From positions 744,001 to 808,000 of the forward strand of contig OZ250161.1 in NCBI GenBank assembly GCA_965237985.1: a DNA stretch of 64,000 bases, in the 5' to 3' direction. How positions within the stretch are numbered: the first letter of the stretch is position 1; every line of letters starts with the position of its first letter. Made by a program: the position numbers and the translations under genes. A model generated the notes under the pieces. That model was not told where the DNA came from, did not search any database, and saw only the letters and a list, made by a program, of their open reading frames with translations. This document shows positions 36,810-46,553 of this stretch, one piece after another. Origin of the DNA: G965212025 sp965237985 (GTDB taxonomy: Bacteria; Pseudomonadota; Gammaproteobacteria; Poriferisulfidales; Oxydemutatoraceae).

Positions 36810-38153
36810 ATGGACAGGCAGAAAAAATTGCACATCGAAGACTTGGTGAACCGGCTTTCTTCCGGCAAGCTCGCCCAGGTAAAACATTTTCTGGACAATA
36901 TGCATCCATCTGAAGTCGCTGATTTGCTCGAATCTCTTCCCACTTCCAATCGCCACATACTTTGGCGCCTGGTTGAACCCAAGGAAGAAGGAAAAATTTT
37001 GCTTGAAGTCGACGATGCCACTCGCGACGACCTGATCAAGGTTACCAGTTTTGAAGATTTGCAGATCGCCACAAAATCACTGGATTATGACCAGCTTGCC
37101 GACCTGTTGGGCGATTTACCCGATACCCTTGCCGACCGTGCCTTGGCGGGAATGGAAAAACAGCGACGCAAAAGGCTGGAACAGATCCTGATTTGGGATG
37201 AAGACACGGCTGGAGGCCTGATGAACGTGGACGTAGTGACACTGAGTCCTTCATTGACGGTCGATTTTGTTTTGCGTTATCTACGCAGCAGCAAAGCATT
37301 ACCGAAACATACCGACAGCTTCATCGTCGTAGACCACACCAACCACTACCTCGGCCTGCTCGACCTGTCCAGCCTGTTATCCGCCAATCAAAGCATGACG
37401 GTAAAGGATCTGATGCGAACGGATGCCGTAACTTTCGCACCCGAAGCACCTGCGGCGGAAGTCGCACGCGCTTTTGAAGATCGCGACCTGCTGTCGGCGC
37501 CGGTCCTGAACGAACAAAATGGGTTGCTAGGGCGCATTACCATCGATGATGTGGTGGACGTTATACGGGAAGAAGCCCACCAGGCGGAATTCGTTGGTGC
37601 CGGTCTCTCCATGGATGAAGGCCTGTTCAGTCCGGCAATTGTGGCTTCGCGCAGGCGTTCGGTCTGGCTGGGCATCAATCTGCTGACTGCTTTCCTTGCC
37701 GCATGGATACTCAGTCTGTTCCAGGAGTCTTTGGAAAGAGCCATCGTACTTGCGATATTGATCCCGGTTGTGGGCAGCATGGGCGGAATTGCCGGCAGCC
37801 AAACCCTAACCTTGGTGACCCGCGGCATTGCGACGGGACATGTCGGCAAAGGCAATATCTCGCTTTTGTTTCTCAAGGAATTTCATGTCGGAACATTGAA
37901 CAGTCTGTTGTGGGCAGCGGCAATTGGTCTGGTCACGGCACTTTGGTTCAATGACTCGCATCTCGGCGTAATCATCGCGGGTTCCATTGTCGTCAGCCTC
38001 ATCTGCGCGGCCTTGTCCGGTGTCGCCATTCCGGTTCTTCTACATCGGGTCGGCATCGATCCGGCCATTGCCGGCAGCGTTTTGCTGACAACGATTACTG
38101 ATGTCATTGGCATTACTTCCTTTCTCGGGCTGGCAACTTTTTTCCTGTTTTGA
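36810..38153 (+). CDS. mgtE: Magnesium transporter MgtE
   Basis: MgtE is a Mg2+-gated channel. The 447-residue protein (ATG at 36810, MDRQKKLHIEDL) has the N-terminal superhelical domain (MHPSEVADLLESLP), two CBS domains (about residues 130-250), a plug helix and five membrane helices with the family's PVVGSMGGIAGSQTLTLVTRG segment (Asp of the pore appears near the last helix GIDPAIAGSV). A longer reading from 36705 has no family match at its start. It is the last gene of the PTS cluster, as in Xanthomonas-type gene orders. Confidence 0.92.
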   Translation: MDRQKKLHIEDLVNRLSSGKLAQVKHFLDNMHPSEVADLLESLPTSNRHILWRLVEPKEEGKILLEVDDATRDDLIKVTSFEDLQIATKSLDYDQLADLLGDLPDTLADRALAGMEKQRRKRLEQILIWDEDTAGGLMNVDVVTLSPSLTVDFVLRYLRSSKALPKHTDSFIVVDHTNHYLGLLDLSSLLSANQSMTVKDLMRTDAVTFAPEAPAAEVARAFEDRDLLSAPVLNEQNGLLGRITIDDVVDVIREEAHQAEFVGAGLSMDEGLFSPAIVASRRRSVWLGINLLTAFLAAWILSLFQESLERAIVLAILIPVVGSMGGIAGSQTLTLVTRGIATGHVGKGNISLLFLKEFHVGTLNSLLWAAAIGLVTALWFNDSHLGVIIAGSIVVSLICAALSGVAIPVLLHRVGIDPAIAGSVLLTTITDVIGITSFLGLATFFLF

Positions 38154-38217
38154 AGTGTTCGACCATTTCCAGGCGAGAGCGTGGCAATGACCAGACCGGC
38201 TTTCAATCCGAAAATTT

Positions 38218-38865
38218 CTAGAGCCTTGCCTGCAGTCCGAATTCTTCCCCCGCATCGAGAAGCCAGAGCCCGAGATATTCGCTGAAACTGCGCCGCACCA
38301 AGATTTCCCAGGCAGGCTTGCCTGGCAAAGCAGCAGGTCGCCACAACAAAACCGGCGCCTTGGCAAGCAGGCTTTGCGCGCATCCTCCAATTGCGAAGCT
38401 GCGGAGATGCAGATCCAGGGTGCAACCTTTCCCCAAAAGGGCGGAGGCCTTTCTTCCCGACAACTGCAACAAGGCATAAGTGCCGCCGACAGCCGTGGCC
38501 ACCGCATGAAGTTTTCGCTCAGCAACACCCGCGCGCAACTGCTCCGCCAATGCGGTTTCCTGAGCCGCATCACCAATCCATAACCACTCATCAGGTCTCA
38601 TCCAGCATAAAACCATACCGTTTTTTTCACGAAAGGTATTGGCTTTCACAGGCAAACCGAAACCACTGAGGTCACGAATGAGCGTTGCCAGCCCCTTGTC
38701 TGTGGACTGCCCTCGAAGTGTGATGCAGCCAATATTGAAATGGCTTTCAAGCACTATCTGCGCAACCTGATGCGGGGAAGTTCGCGCCTGCTCCTGCACA
38801 GCCTGGCGCAACTTCCAGCTGATGGCCTGCAGGGACTTCCGCTCAGATTTTTTGTCGCCTGCCAT
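38218..38865 (-). CDS. soxG: Sarcosine oxidase gamma subunit
   Basis: Gamma subunit of heterotetrameric sarcosine oxidase, structurally a small GcvT-like domain. The 215-residue protein has the family segments HFNIGCITLRG, WMRPDEWLWIG, an LSGRKASALLGKGC core, and WEILVRRSFSEYLGLWL. The start is ATG 38865 or 38874; either overlaps the 3' end of soxA by 23-32 bp, a sign of translational coupling. It is the last gene of the soxB-D-A-G order. Confidence 0.88.
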   Translation of the reverse strand: MAGDKKSERKSLQAISWKLRQAVQEQARTSPHQVAQIVLESHFNIGCITLRGQSTDKGLATLIRDLSGFGLPVKANTFREKNGMVLCWMRPDEWLWIGDAAQETALAEQLRAGVAERKLHAVATAVGGTYALLQLSGRKASALLGKGCTLDLHLRSFAIGGCAQSLLAKAPVLLWRPAALPGKPAWEILVRRSFSEYLGLWLLDAGEEFGLQARL

Positions 38866-41854
38866 TTCTGTCATAAAAACACGAATTGACTACCTGAACG
38901 CGGACCGGGTCGGATTGCAAAGAAACCGCAAGCAGCTTTTCACCACTTCGCTCCCGTCCTCTTTTCAACAAAGCCAGTGCAATCGGGTGCCCTGTAGTCG
39001 GGCTGGAATAACTGGAAGTCACATGCCCCTCAATGGCGACCGGTTTCTTCCCCAGAGGCAGACAAGCCAGTTGCGCACCCTCCGGCAACACGTATTCCCC
39101 ATCCAGGGAGCGCAGACCGACAAGCTGCTTGCGGTCTTTACGCAGGCAATCAGGACGCAACAAGGAGCGCCTACCAATAAAGTCTTTGTCGCTTTTGATC
39201 ATCCACTGCAAGCCAAGGTCATGGGGAACAACCGTCCCGTCGGTTTCCTGGCCGACAATGACATAACCTTTTTCAGCCCGTAAAACATGCATGGCTTCGG
39301 TACCGTAAGGCCTAAGGTCAAAGGTTTCCCCGCAACGGAACAGGGCATCCCAAATCTCCCGTGCGTGGCGGCTGTCGACGTTGACTTCAAAGCTCAGTTC
39401 GCCGCTGAAGCTGATGCGAAAAACCCGCACCGGGAAAGTCGCCAGGGTACCACTGCGAAAGGTCATGAAAGGAAAGGCATCGTTGGCAAAATCGATATTC
39501 GAACCCAGCATTTGTAAAAGCCGCCGACTTTCCGGGCCAGTTACCGTCATCGTCGACCAGTGTTCCGTGACCGAATTCAAATAAACACGAAGTTCGGGCC
39601 ATTCGGTCTGCAACCAAAGCTCCATCCAATCCAGTACCGCCGCGGCACCACCTGTTGTTGTGGTCAGATAGTAAGCTGTATCACCGAGGCGCGAGATCGT
39701 CCCATCATCCTTCACCATGCCATCTTCGCCCAGCATAAGTGAATAGGAACAGTTCCCCAGCGGTATTTTCCGACAATCCACCGGGTAAAGCCGATCAAGA
39801 AATTCCGCCGCGTCGGGCCCATGTACTTCAATTTTTCCTAAAGTGGAAGCGTCCATAATGCCGACGCGGCGGCGCACTGCCAGACATTCGTGCCGCACAG
39901 CAACAGACATGCTTTCCTTGCCGCGCGGATAAAAGCGGGGGCGCAACCATTGTCCGACCAATTCAAAAACCGCACCCTTTTGTTCATGCCAGGAATGCAA
40001 AATGGTTTTTCGTTGCGGATCAAACAGTGCTTCGCCACGCTCGCGTCCAGCAATGGCGCCGAAAGTCACGGGCGTATAGGGTGGGCGAAAAGTCGTGGTG
40101 CCAACTTTGGAAACCTCTTTGCCGAGAGTGTCAGCCAGTACGGCAGCACCGCTGATATTGCCCAGTTTTCCTTGATCGGTACCGAAACCAAGCGTTGTAT
40201 AACGTTTGACATGCTCTACGGAATCATAGCCTTCGCGGACTGCCAGCCTGATGTCGGAAACCGTAACGTCATTTTGAAAGTCCAGGAACTGTTTCGGGCA
40301 ACGATCCATGTCCTGCCTGGATGGCATACGCCACAATGACTGCAAAGGCACTGTGGCACGCTCTTCCGTGACCGGGGGGGAGAACGATGACGGGTTGAAA
40401 TCACAACGACGAACCGCGGCAAGGCCGGCGTCAAGCCCCTGTTGCAAACATGCCTGCAAACCGAAAGACCCATTACCGGCACCGGCAGACAATTTTTCCC
40501 GGTAAGCAGACAGGGGGACAAAACAGGCATTGGCTGCATCCCAGGCACATTTTCCTCCCGACTGTACATGCAAATGCACCACCGGGTTCCAACCCCCGCT
40601 CATCGCAATGAAGTCGCATGCGAGCGAGCGGGAACCGCTCTCCAGAGCATCCCCGGAAACAGACAATGGTGCGACCTTGGCCGCCTTGACCTGTTTCCGA
40701 CCGGCAACGTCAAAAACCGCGTGTCCCGGCAAAACCTCAATCCCTTTTCGCTGCAAGGCAGCCCTCATATCTGTCGCTACGGTCCGACGGACATCAACCA
40801 ATGCCGCAACTTCCACCCCTCTGGTGTGCAAATCCATGGCAGTCTGATACGCCGTGTCGTTATTCGTGAAAATCACACCACGTGTGCCGGGGCGCACTGC
40901 GTAACGATTCAGATAAGTGGCAACGGCGGATGACGACATGACGCCCGGGCGGTCGTTGTTGCAAAACACCAGCGGGCGCTCTATGGCACCTTGCGCGAGA
41001 ACCACCTGTCGAGCACGCACTTTCCATAAACGGCACCGCGCACCTTGGCGCTTTCGCGGTGCCAGATGGTCACTCAACTCCTCCAATATGGTCAGAAAAT
41101 TGTGATCGTAATAGCCGCTGACCGAACTGCGTTTCAGTACCGTCACTTCCGGCATTGCCGCGAGTTCAAGAAGCACTTCCCCTACCCACTGCATTGGGCT
41201 CTGGGACGCTATCGAACCGGTAGCCGCCAGCAGGCTGCCTCCGGGCTCGCTCTGCTCATCAGCCAGAATCACCCGCGCGCCACTGCGTCCGGCGGCAAGG
41301 GCCGCCATCAGACCGGCCGGGCCGCCGCCGGCAACCAGCACGTCGCAATGCGCATTGACATGGTCGTAGCTGTCCGGGTCAGGAAGGATTGGACAAAAGC
41401 CCAGTCCGGATGCTTTGCGAATCAGTTTTTCATACTGTTCCCATAACCATCGAGTCCACATGAACGTTTTGTAATAAAAACCCGCCGCCAGCAACGGAGC
41501 GATGAAATCATTGAACGCGAGCAAATCAAAATTCGTACTTGGCCACCCCTTGATCGTGTGCGCGTGCAAGCCTTCATACAACGATACCTGTGTGGCACGT
41601 GCGGCGGGTATCGCCGTCGCACCAGTGCCGATTTGCACTATGGCATTGGGTTCCTCTGACCAACATCCGACGATCCCTCGCGGCCGGTGATACTTGAAAC
41701 TGCGTCCCAGCAGCCGAACGTCATTGGCAAGCAGAGCAGAGGCAAGCGTATCTCCCTCATAACCGACGTACAGTCGCTTGTTGAAGCGAAATTCAACCGG
41801 GCTGTCGGGCGCTATGCGTCCCTGTCCAGGCAAGCGGTTGATTTGCTCTTTCAT
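38843..41854 (-). CDS. soxA: Sarcosine oxidase alpha subunit
   Basis: The 1,003-residue alpha subunit binds NAD+ and tetrahydrofolate and turns the methyl group of sarcosine into 5,10-methylene-THF. Domains in order are an N-terminal ferredoxin-like segment (VEFRFNKRLYVGYEGDTLASALLANDV), a nucleotide-binding domain with VLVAGGGPAGLMAALAAG (about 169-186), and a GcvT-like folate domain near the C-terminus (LDLRPYGTEAMHVLRAEKG). Length is normal. It overlaps soxD (ATGA) and soxG. Confidence 0.95.
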   Translation of the reverse strand: MKEQINRLPGQGRIAPDSPVEFRFNKRLYVGYEGDTLASALLANDVRLLGRSFKYHRPRGIVGCWSEEPNAIVQIGTGATAIPAARATQVSLYEGLHAHTIKGWPSTNFDLLAFNDFIAPLLAAGFYYKTFMWTRWLWEQYEKLIRKASGLGFCPILPDPDSYDHVNAHCDVLVAGGGPAGLMAALAAGRSGARVILADEQSEPGGSLLAATGSIASQSPMQWVGEVLLELAAMPEVTVLKRSSVSGYYDHNFLTILEELSDHLAPRKRQGARCRLWKVRARQVVLAQGAIERPLVFCNNDRPGVMSSSAVATYLNRYAVRPGTRGVIFTNNDTAYQTAMDLHTRGVEVAALVDVRRTVATDMRAALQRKGIEVLPGHAVFDVAGRKQVKAAKVAPLSVSGDALESGSRSLACDFIAMSGGWNPVVHLHVQSGGKCAWDAANACFVPLSAYREKLSAGAGNGSFGLQACLQQGLDAGLAAVRRCDFNPSSFSPPVTEERATVPLQSLWRMPSRQDMDRCPKQFLDFQNDVTVSDIRLAVREGYDSVEHVKRYTTLGFGTDQGKLGNISGAAVLADTLGKEVSKVGTTTFRPPYTPVTFGAIAGRERGEALFDPQRKTILHSWHEQKGAVFELVGQWLRPRFYPRGKESMSVAVRHECLAVRRRVGIMDASTLGKIEVHGPDAAEFLDRLYPVDCRKIPLGNCSYSLMLGEDGMVKDDGTISRLGDTAYYLTTTTGGAAAVLDWMELWLQTEWPELRVYLNSVTEHWSTMTVTGPESRRLLQMLGSNIDFANDAFPFMTFRSGTLATFPVRVFRISFSGELSFEVNVDSRHAREIWDALFRCGETFDLRPYGTEAMHVLRAEKGYVIVGQETDGTVVPHDLGLQWMIKSDKDFIGRRSLLRPDCLRKDRKQLVGLRSLDGEYVLPEGAQLACLPLGKKPVAIEGHVTSSYSSPTTGHPIALALLKRGRERSGEKLLAVSLQSDPVRVQVVNSCFYDRNGRRQKI

Positions 41855-42123
41855 CAGGTCCCCGGTTTCTCAAAAGGCTGACAGGAAAGGATTCGGTAAC
41901 TCGTCGTGTCTCGCTCCACAACAAACCATTGGCGGCAGCCATAACTATGCTCCCACTGCTCCCGGTGCAGGCCTTTTGGGTTTTTGCGCATAAACAGGTA
42001 GTCCGCCCAAGCCGCGTCAGAGGTGCTTTCGGGATTGCCCGGCCGCACGATTTCGGCTTCCCCGCCGCACGTGAATTCGGTCTCGTCTCGCTCGCCGCAC
42101 CAAGGACACTTGATTTTCAGCAT
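41854..42123 (-). CDS. soxD: Sarcosine oxidase delta subunit
   Basis: The 89-residue delta subunit binds zinc and holds the complex together. The first cysteine pair KCPWCGERDETEF and the later YGCRQWF and ILSC segments supply likely ligands. The stop overlaps the soxA ATG. Gap to soxB is 93 bp. Confidence 0.92.
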   Translation of the reverse strand: MLKIKCPWCGERDETEFTCGGEAEIVRPGNPESTSDAAWADYLFMRKNPKGLHREQWEHSYGCRQWFVVERDTTSYRILSCQPFEKPGT

Positions 42124-42216
42124 GTTTCCTTTTCAGACCCTAAAAAGTCCTTGCCTCCGCAAACAAAAGTCAGGCACCTGAATACGAAACAGATCGCTCG
42201 GTTTTTCAGCATCCAC

Positions 42217-43467
42217 TCAATGAGCGACTGCGGCGGCACCATGCTCATCGATCAATGCCCCGGTCGTAAAACGCTCCAAAGCAAATGGTGCATTCAATGC
42301 ATGGGGTTCGTCACGGGCAATGGTATGCGCGAAAACCCACCCAGAACCTGGCGTCGCCTTGAATCCGCCAGTCCCCCAGCCACAATTGAAATACAGGCCG
42401 GCAACCGGCGTTTTAGAAATAATTGGACTGGCATCCGGGCATATATCGACGATACCGCCCCATTGCCGCAACATGCGCATGCGGCCGAATATCGGAAATA
42501 ATTCCACAACGGCCGCCAATGTTCCCTGAACAATGTGAAAACTGCCACGTTGGCCGTAGCCGCTGTACCCGTCCACTCCGGCACCAATGACCAGTTCACC
42601 CTTGTCGGATTGACTGATATAGCAATGCACTGCGTTGGACATGACGACAGTATCCAGAATCGGCTTCACCGGCTCGGACACCAGTGCCTGCAGGGGATGG
42701 CTTTCGATCGGCAAACGCAACTCCGCCATATTTGCCAAGACACTGGCATGACCTGCCACTACCACGCCGACTTTGCTCGCCTTTATGTACCCGCGGGTAG
42801 TTTCCACTCCCTGAATTTTCTCTGCGTCACGGCGAAAACCAGTCACTTCACACTGCTGAATGATATCGACGCCGGCCGCGTCTGCCGCACGCGCAAACCC
42901 CCAGGCAACGGCATCATGGCGGGCCACCCCGGCACGTTTTTGCAAAGAAGCACCAAGGACCGGGTAACGGGTGCGTCCAAAAACCTTCATGGCCGGTATG
43001 TCTTCCTGAAGTTGCCATGGCGTGACGAGCTCGCTGTCAATGCCGTTGAGAATATTGGCGCTGACCCGACGCCTGATATCCCGCATGTCTTGCAGTGTAT
43101 GCCCCAGGTTATAAACGCCTCGCTGGCTGAACATGACGTTGAAATTCAGCTCCCTGCCAAGACTTTCCCACAGTTTCAATGATTTTTCATACAGGCCGAC
43201 TGATTCTGTCCAGAGATAATTAGAGCGCACGATAGTCGTGTTTCTGCCGGTATTTCCGCCGCCCAGCCAGCCTTTTTCCAAAACTGCAACACGGTGTATC
43301 CCATGCTCTTTGGCAAGATAATACGCTGTGGCCAGTCCGTGGCCACCACCGCCCACTATCACTACATCGTATTCCTCTTTGGGTTCAGGGCTGCGCCACG
43401 CGCGTTGCCAATGAACATTGCGACTCCAGGCGTTGCGCAACACGCTGAAAATAGAATACTTCTTCAT
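42217..43467 (-). CDS. soxB: Sarcosine oxidase beta subunit
   Basis: The 416-residue flavoprotein oxidises sarcosine. It has VVIVGGGGHGLATAYYLAKEHG (FAD-binding, residues 34-55), the FMN/FAD-linked conserved Gly-Asn-Thr-Gly-Arg-Asn stretch, and C-terminal GWGTGGFKATPGSGWVFA. Length is normal. Its ATG overlaps the stop of the broken PhyH-like gene (ATGA), so that gene was part of the same operon. Confidence 0.95.
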   Translation of the reverse strand: MKKYSIFSVLRNAWSRNVHWQRAWRSPEPKEEYDVVIVGGGGHGLATAYYLAKEHGIHRVAVLEKGWLGGGNTGRNTTIVRSNYLWTESVGLYEKSLKLWESLGRELNFNVMFSQRGVYNLGHTLQDMRDIRRRVSANILNGIDSELVTPWQLQEDIPAMKVFGRTRYPVLGASLQKRAGVARHDAVAWGFARAADAAGVDIIQQCEVTGFRRDAEKIQGVETTRGYIKASKVGVVVAGHASVLANMAELRLPIESHPLQALVSEPVKPILDTVVMSNAVHCYISQSDKGELVIGAGVDGYSGYGQRGSFHIVQGTLAAVVELFPIFGRMRMLRQWGGIVDICPDASPIISKTPVAGLYFNCGWGTGGFKATPGSGWVFAHTIARDEPHALNAPFALERFTTGALIDEHGAAAVAH

Positions 43468-44403
43468 GCACCAGAAAATATTTCAATTGCAGGCTGAGAG
43501 TAAGCTGTCACGACAACACTTCTTTGAGTCTGACACCGTCCAGAACACGGACATGCAACCCACCATACGGGTTTGCTGGTAAAACAATCCGCATTCGGAG
43601 TTCCTTTGCTGGTTTTGATGTCACTGACACGCAAAGTGCGGATTTCAAAACTGTAACGCACCTGGGCGCTTGTATTCACCACGGAATCATGCAGGTGAGC
43701 GGAGGAAAAACAAAGCAGTTCATTCGGTCTGGTCACCACTGGATGAATGTTTGTTTTCGGCAGTTCAGTGGCTTGCGGAACAGCAGGATAGGCATCGGCA
43801 ATCGGGGGGATTGTCTTGTCCGAGGCACTGAATTTGCCGAGTGACCAGTGGGCAGACGTGTTTGCCAAAGGAAGCCGCCAGTAGGCCGGATAAAAACCTA
43901 TGGTGCGCATGGCGGTCAGCGGCCAAAACGGTGCCCACCAATTGACTTGCTGTTGCCAGCCTGTTCCCCAAGTATCACGATGGGGAGGGAGACGAGATTT
44001 GGCAGACCCACCGTGTGTTTTCACGGGGGGGCGCAACGCGCAACTCAATCGTGTCCTGAAACAGATCATGCGGATCAAATCCCAAGGTCAGCAAAGCCTC
44101 GGCAAACAGTTTCCGGTAACCAGAATCGGCACAACAAAGCTCCTGCGCCTAGTGGGCGCGCTGAAAAAAATCGCCCCAAGAATAACGGCGGTGCGCATGT
44201 ATCGGCAGGATATCAGGAAAGTAATTTTTTGTGAGTCGGCACAGGCTTCTTGTCAAAGTGCGCACCGGCTCCAATCCACTCACCACCAAAACACCGCCGC
44301 GAAACACTTTCCGGATCAGGTCGTCAACAACGAAAAATGAGCAACCATATACCTGACACCTGGTTTCTCTCGTAGAAAAGTCGTATTCCCTGATTTCGAT
44401 CAC
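43464..44403 (-). pseudogene. PhyH-like Fe(II)/2-oxoglutarate dioxygenase, disrupted
   Basis: From a GTG at 44403 (overlapping the stop of the MTHFR-like gene), one frame reads IREYDFSTRE... until a TAG at 44149-44151, continues in the same frame to about 44031, then shifts at a run of seven G (44025-44031). The rest in another frame holds PHRDTWGTGW (likely HxD metal site), NWWAPFWPL, ELLCFSSAHLHDS (distal His) and VRYSFEIRT (2-oxoglutarate Arg). These fit a phytanoyl-CoA dioxygenase-like enzyme. The coupled overlaps at both ends show it belongs to the operon. It is broken by one nonsense and one frameshift unless the G run is a sequencing error or phase switch. Confidence 0.6.
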
Positions 44404-45242
44404 GTGGCAAACTGCAGCAAGGCGTTTTTGCGCCAATCTTCGGTCTCCCGGACCTGGTTGAATGTAAAAACATGCAGGCCCTGGATCGTTTCGGTTTCAG
44501 TTTCCAGCACCGCCGCCAACTCTCGCAACAAGCTGTCTGGGACATATTTCAACCCCCAAAGTGCAGAACGAAGGTTTTGACTTTTGCGCAAAAAACGCAG
44601 GGAATCACCGACTCCGATTTTTATGGCAATGGCCAACAGCTTCACGGTATTAATGGTTCCCACAACCCCTATTTTCAGCGGTAGCTTTACCCCCTGTTTT
44701 CTAACATCACACAGCCATCGCCAGAGAACACCGGCGTCAAAACACACCTGCGAAACCATGAAGTCCGCATAAGCCTGTTTGGCCAGCAGGTCCTGAACAT
44801 GAAGTTGCGGAGAAATCAAGGGGTGAGGTTCCGGATAAACCCCCACCCCGATTCTGAAACCATCTCCGAGCCCGGCAATATCCTTCAATAGTGGCGCCGA
44901 AGCGGCATATTCACCACTTGGCTTCAGAGCGTCACCCCCGATGACAAAAAGTTCGCACACACCCATCTCTTTGCAGCGCGCGAGAACCTGCTTCAAGTGA
45001 TGGCGGTCACGAATCATGCGCGCCGCCAAGTGTGGAACGACATCACGACCCGGCTGAAGTTTTTTTATGGTCTCGCACAGTTCAACCGTGGCATCGACCC
45101 CTTTACCAGCAATGCAAGCCACAGTCACCTGCGTGCCAGGAGAAAGAAACACCAGCCGTTCCTCAATACCCGACATCGGAAAGATCTCCAGCCGACTGCC
45201 AAGCAACAATGACTTCAGAACATCGGAGTGTTCACAAACCAT
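44400..45242 (-). CDS. Methylenetetrahydrofolate reductase family protein
   Basis: The 280-residue protein fits the MTHFR TIM-barrel family. It has a start resembling EIFPMSGIE, TVACIAGKGVDATVELC and DVVPHLAARMIRD (folate/FAD strand motifs), FVIGGD....SGEY, GVGVYPEPHP and DFMVSQVCFDA (the QxxF/D segment near the active site). MTHFR interconverts 5,10-methylene- and 5-methyl-THF. Beside sarcosine oxidase and a DmdA-like methyltransferase it could oxidise methyl-THF to methylene-THF, or supply methyl-THF; direction is inference. It shares little with the E. coli biosynthetic MetF at its N-terminus, so a catabolic variant is likely. Confidence 0.75.
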   Translation of the reverse strand: MVCEHSDVLKSLLLGSRLEIFPMSGIEERLVFLSPGTQVTVACIAGKGVDATVELCETIKKLQPGRDVVPHLAARMIRDRHHLKQVLARCKEMGVCELFVIGGDALKPSGEYAASAPLLKDIAGLGDGFRIGVGVYPEPHPLISPQLHVQDLLAKQAYADFMVSQVCFDAGVLWRWLCDVRKQGVKLPLKIGVVGTINTVKLLAIAIKIGVGDSLRFLRKSQNLRSALWGLKYVPDSLLRELAAVLETETETIQGLHVFTFNQVRETEDWRKNALLQFAT

Positions 45243-45284
45243 GAAACTGCACCTCCCTACAATGCCAGTCCTACACCCTAAAAA

Positions 45285-46553
45285 CTAGAGTTTTTTCGAC
45301 ATGGTTTTCAGGCCGGTACCCAAGGACTCTGGTGTTCTGAAAGGTGTCTCCACCACTTTCGCCCACACTGGTTCTTTCGCATATTGCTCATCAAGTCTCA
45401 CTGTCAGTTCGGTCCCGATGGCACACAGCTTGGTCGGCAACATTGCATAAGCGATATTGCAACCCTGCGTTGGCGAGAAAAATGCGGAAGTCACAAAGCC
45501 CACGATTTCACCGGACTCATAAACATGGTAAAAGTCAGCCGGGTACCAATCAATCTTTTCGCCGCCCATTCTCAGCCCCGCCAGCTTATGACTGACTCCC
45601 TGGTCGTGGATTTTCTGCAAGGCAGACTTGCCGATAAAATTCCCCTTGCTCAAGTCCACCTGCCAATCGAGCCCGCACTGGTAGGGGTTCGTTTCCACAT
45701 CAATATCCTGACCCCAGGAAAGGATCCCAGCCTCAATGCGACGAATGTGCCCCGGTGCAATAATATGCAAATTAAACTCCTGGCCCGCTTCCAAAACCGC
45801 GTTCCACATTTTGTCAGCGTTCACAGTGGCCTCGTATAGATAGATTTCATAACCCAGTTCAGCCGAAAAACCAGTCCGCGAAAGCAGAACCGGCACACCA
45901 TCGATATCCGCTTTCAGCAAACCGTAGTAAGGCATGTCTCCGATTTCAGAACCAAAAATCTTGGTCATGAGTGCTTTCGATTTCGGGCCCTGTATCTGCA
46001 CTGGACAAACATCTATTTCCCACACCTCAACATCCAGACTACTTACTGCAGCTATGCCCTGCAAATAGATGCCAATACTGTTGTCGGACAAAGAAAACCA
46101 GAATGTGTTTTCATCAGGCCGCAACAAAACAGGGTCGTTCAAAATGCCACCATACTGGTTGCATAAAATCACATAGCGCCCTTTGCCAGGTTCAACCTTT
46201 TCAACCGAGCGTGTAATGACCAAATCAACCAGCTTGGCTGCATCCGGGCCGGTTACCTGTATCTGTCTTTCCACCGCCACATTCCACATTGTCACGTGTT
46301 CGGTCAGGTATTCGTATTCCTTGAACAAACCACCTTCCGACTTTGGAATATAGGCACGAGGGTGGTAGACACGGTTATAAACGGTGTAGCACCAGCATCC
46401 CGCAGCCTGAGACAAATGATGGTAAGGAGATTTTCGCACCCGTTGCGAGAGAAGCATTTTCGCCTCGTGGTCTCCGCTGTAACGAAGATTTACAGGAACA
46501 TAGCGTTTGTGAATTACTTGGTTCGAACTCACGATTTCATTGCTGTCGAACAT
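45285..46553 (-). CDS. DmdA/GcvT-like aminomethyltransferase
   Basis: The 422-residue protein belongs to the glycine-cleavage-T superfamily: EYLTEHVTMWNVAVERQIQVTGPDA, GRYVILCNQYGGILNDPVL, VEVWEIDVCPVQIQGPKS, a GFSAELGYEIYL active-region loop and GIEAGILSWGQDID-type residues before the C-terminal barrel. The start LLSQRVRKSPYHHL and the VER/NDPV motifs resemble dimethylsulfoniopropionate demethylase DmdA, which moves a methyl group to THF. Substrate could instead be glycine betaine, dimethylglycine or sarcosine; the neighbours (MTHFR, sarcosine oxidase, DgcAB) argue for a methylated amine. Substrate assignment is uncertain. Confidence 0.72.
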   Translation of the reverse strand: MFDSNEIVSSNQVIHKRYVPVNLRYSGDHEAKMLLSQRVRKSPYHHLSQAAGCWCYTVYNRVYHPRAYIPKSEGGLFKEYEYLTEHVTMWNVAVERQIQVTGPDAAKLVDLVITRSVEKVEPGKGRYVILCNQYGGILNDPVLLRPDENTFWFSLSDNSIGIYLQGIAAVSSLDVEVWEIDVCPVQIQGPKSKALMTKIFGSEIGDMPYYGLLKADIDGVPVLLSRTGFSAELGYEIYLYEATVNADKMWNAVLEAGQEFNLHIIAPGHIRRIEAGILSWGQDIDVETNPYQCGLDWQVDLSKGNFIGKSALQKIHDQGVSHKLAGLRMGGEKIDWYPADFYHVYESGEIVGFVTSAFFSPTQGCNIAYAMLPTKLCAIGTELTVRLDEQYAKEPVWAKVVETPFRTPESLGTGLKTMSKKL

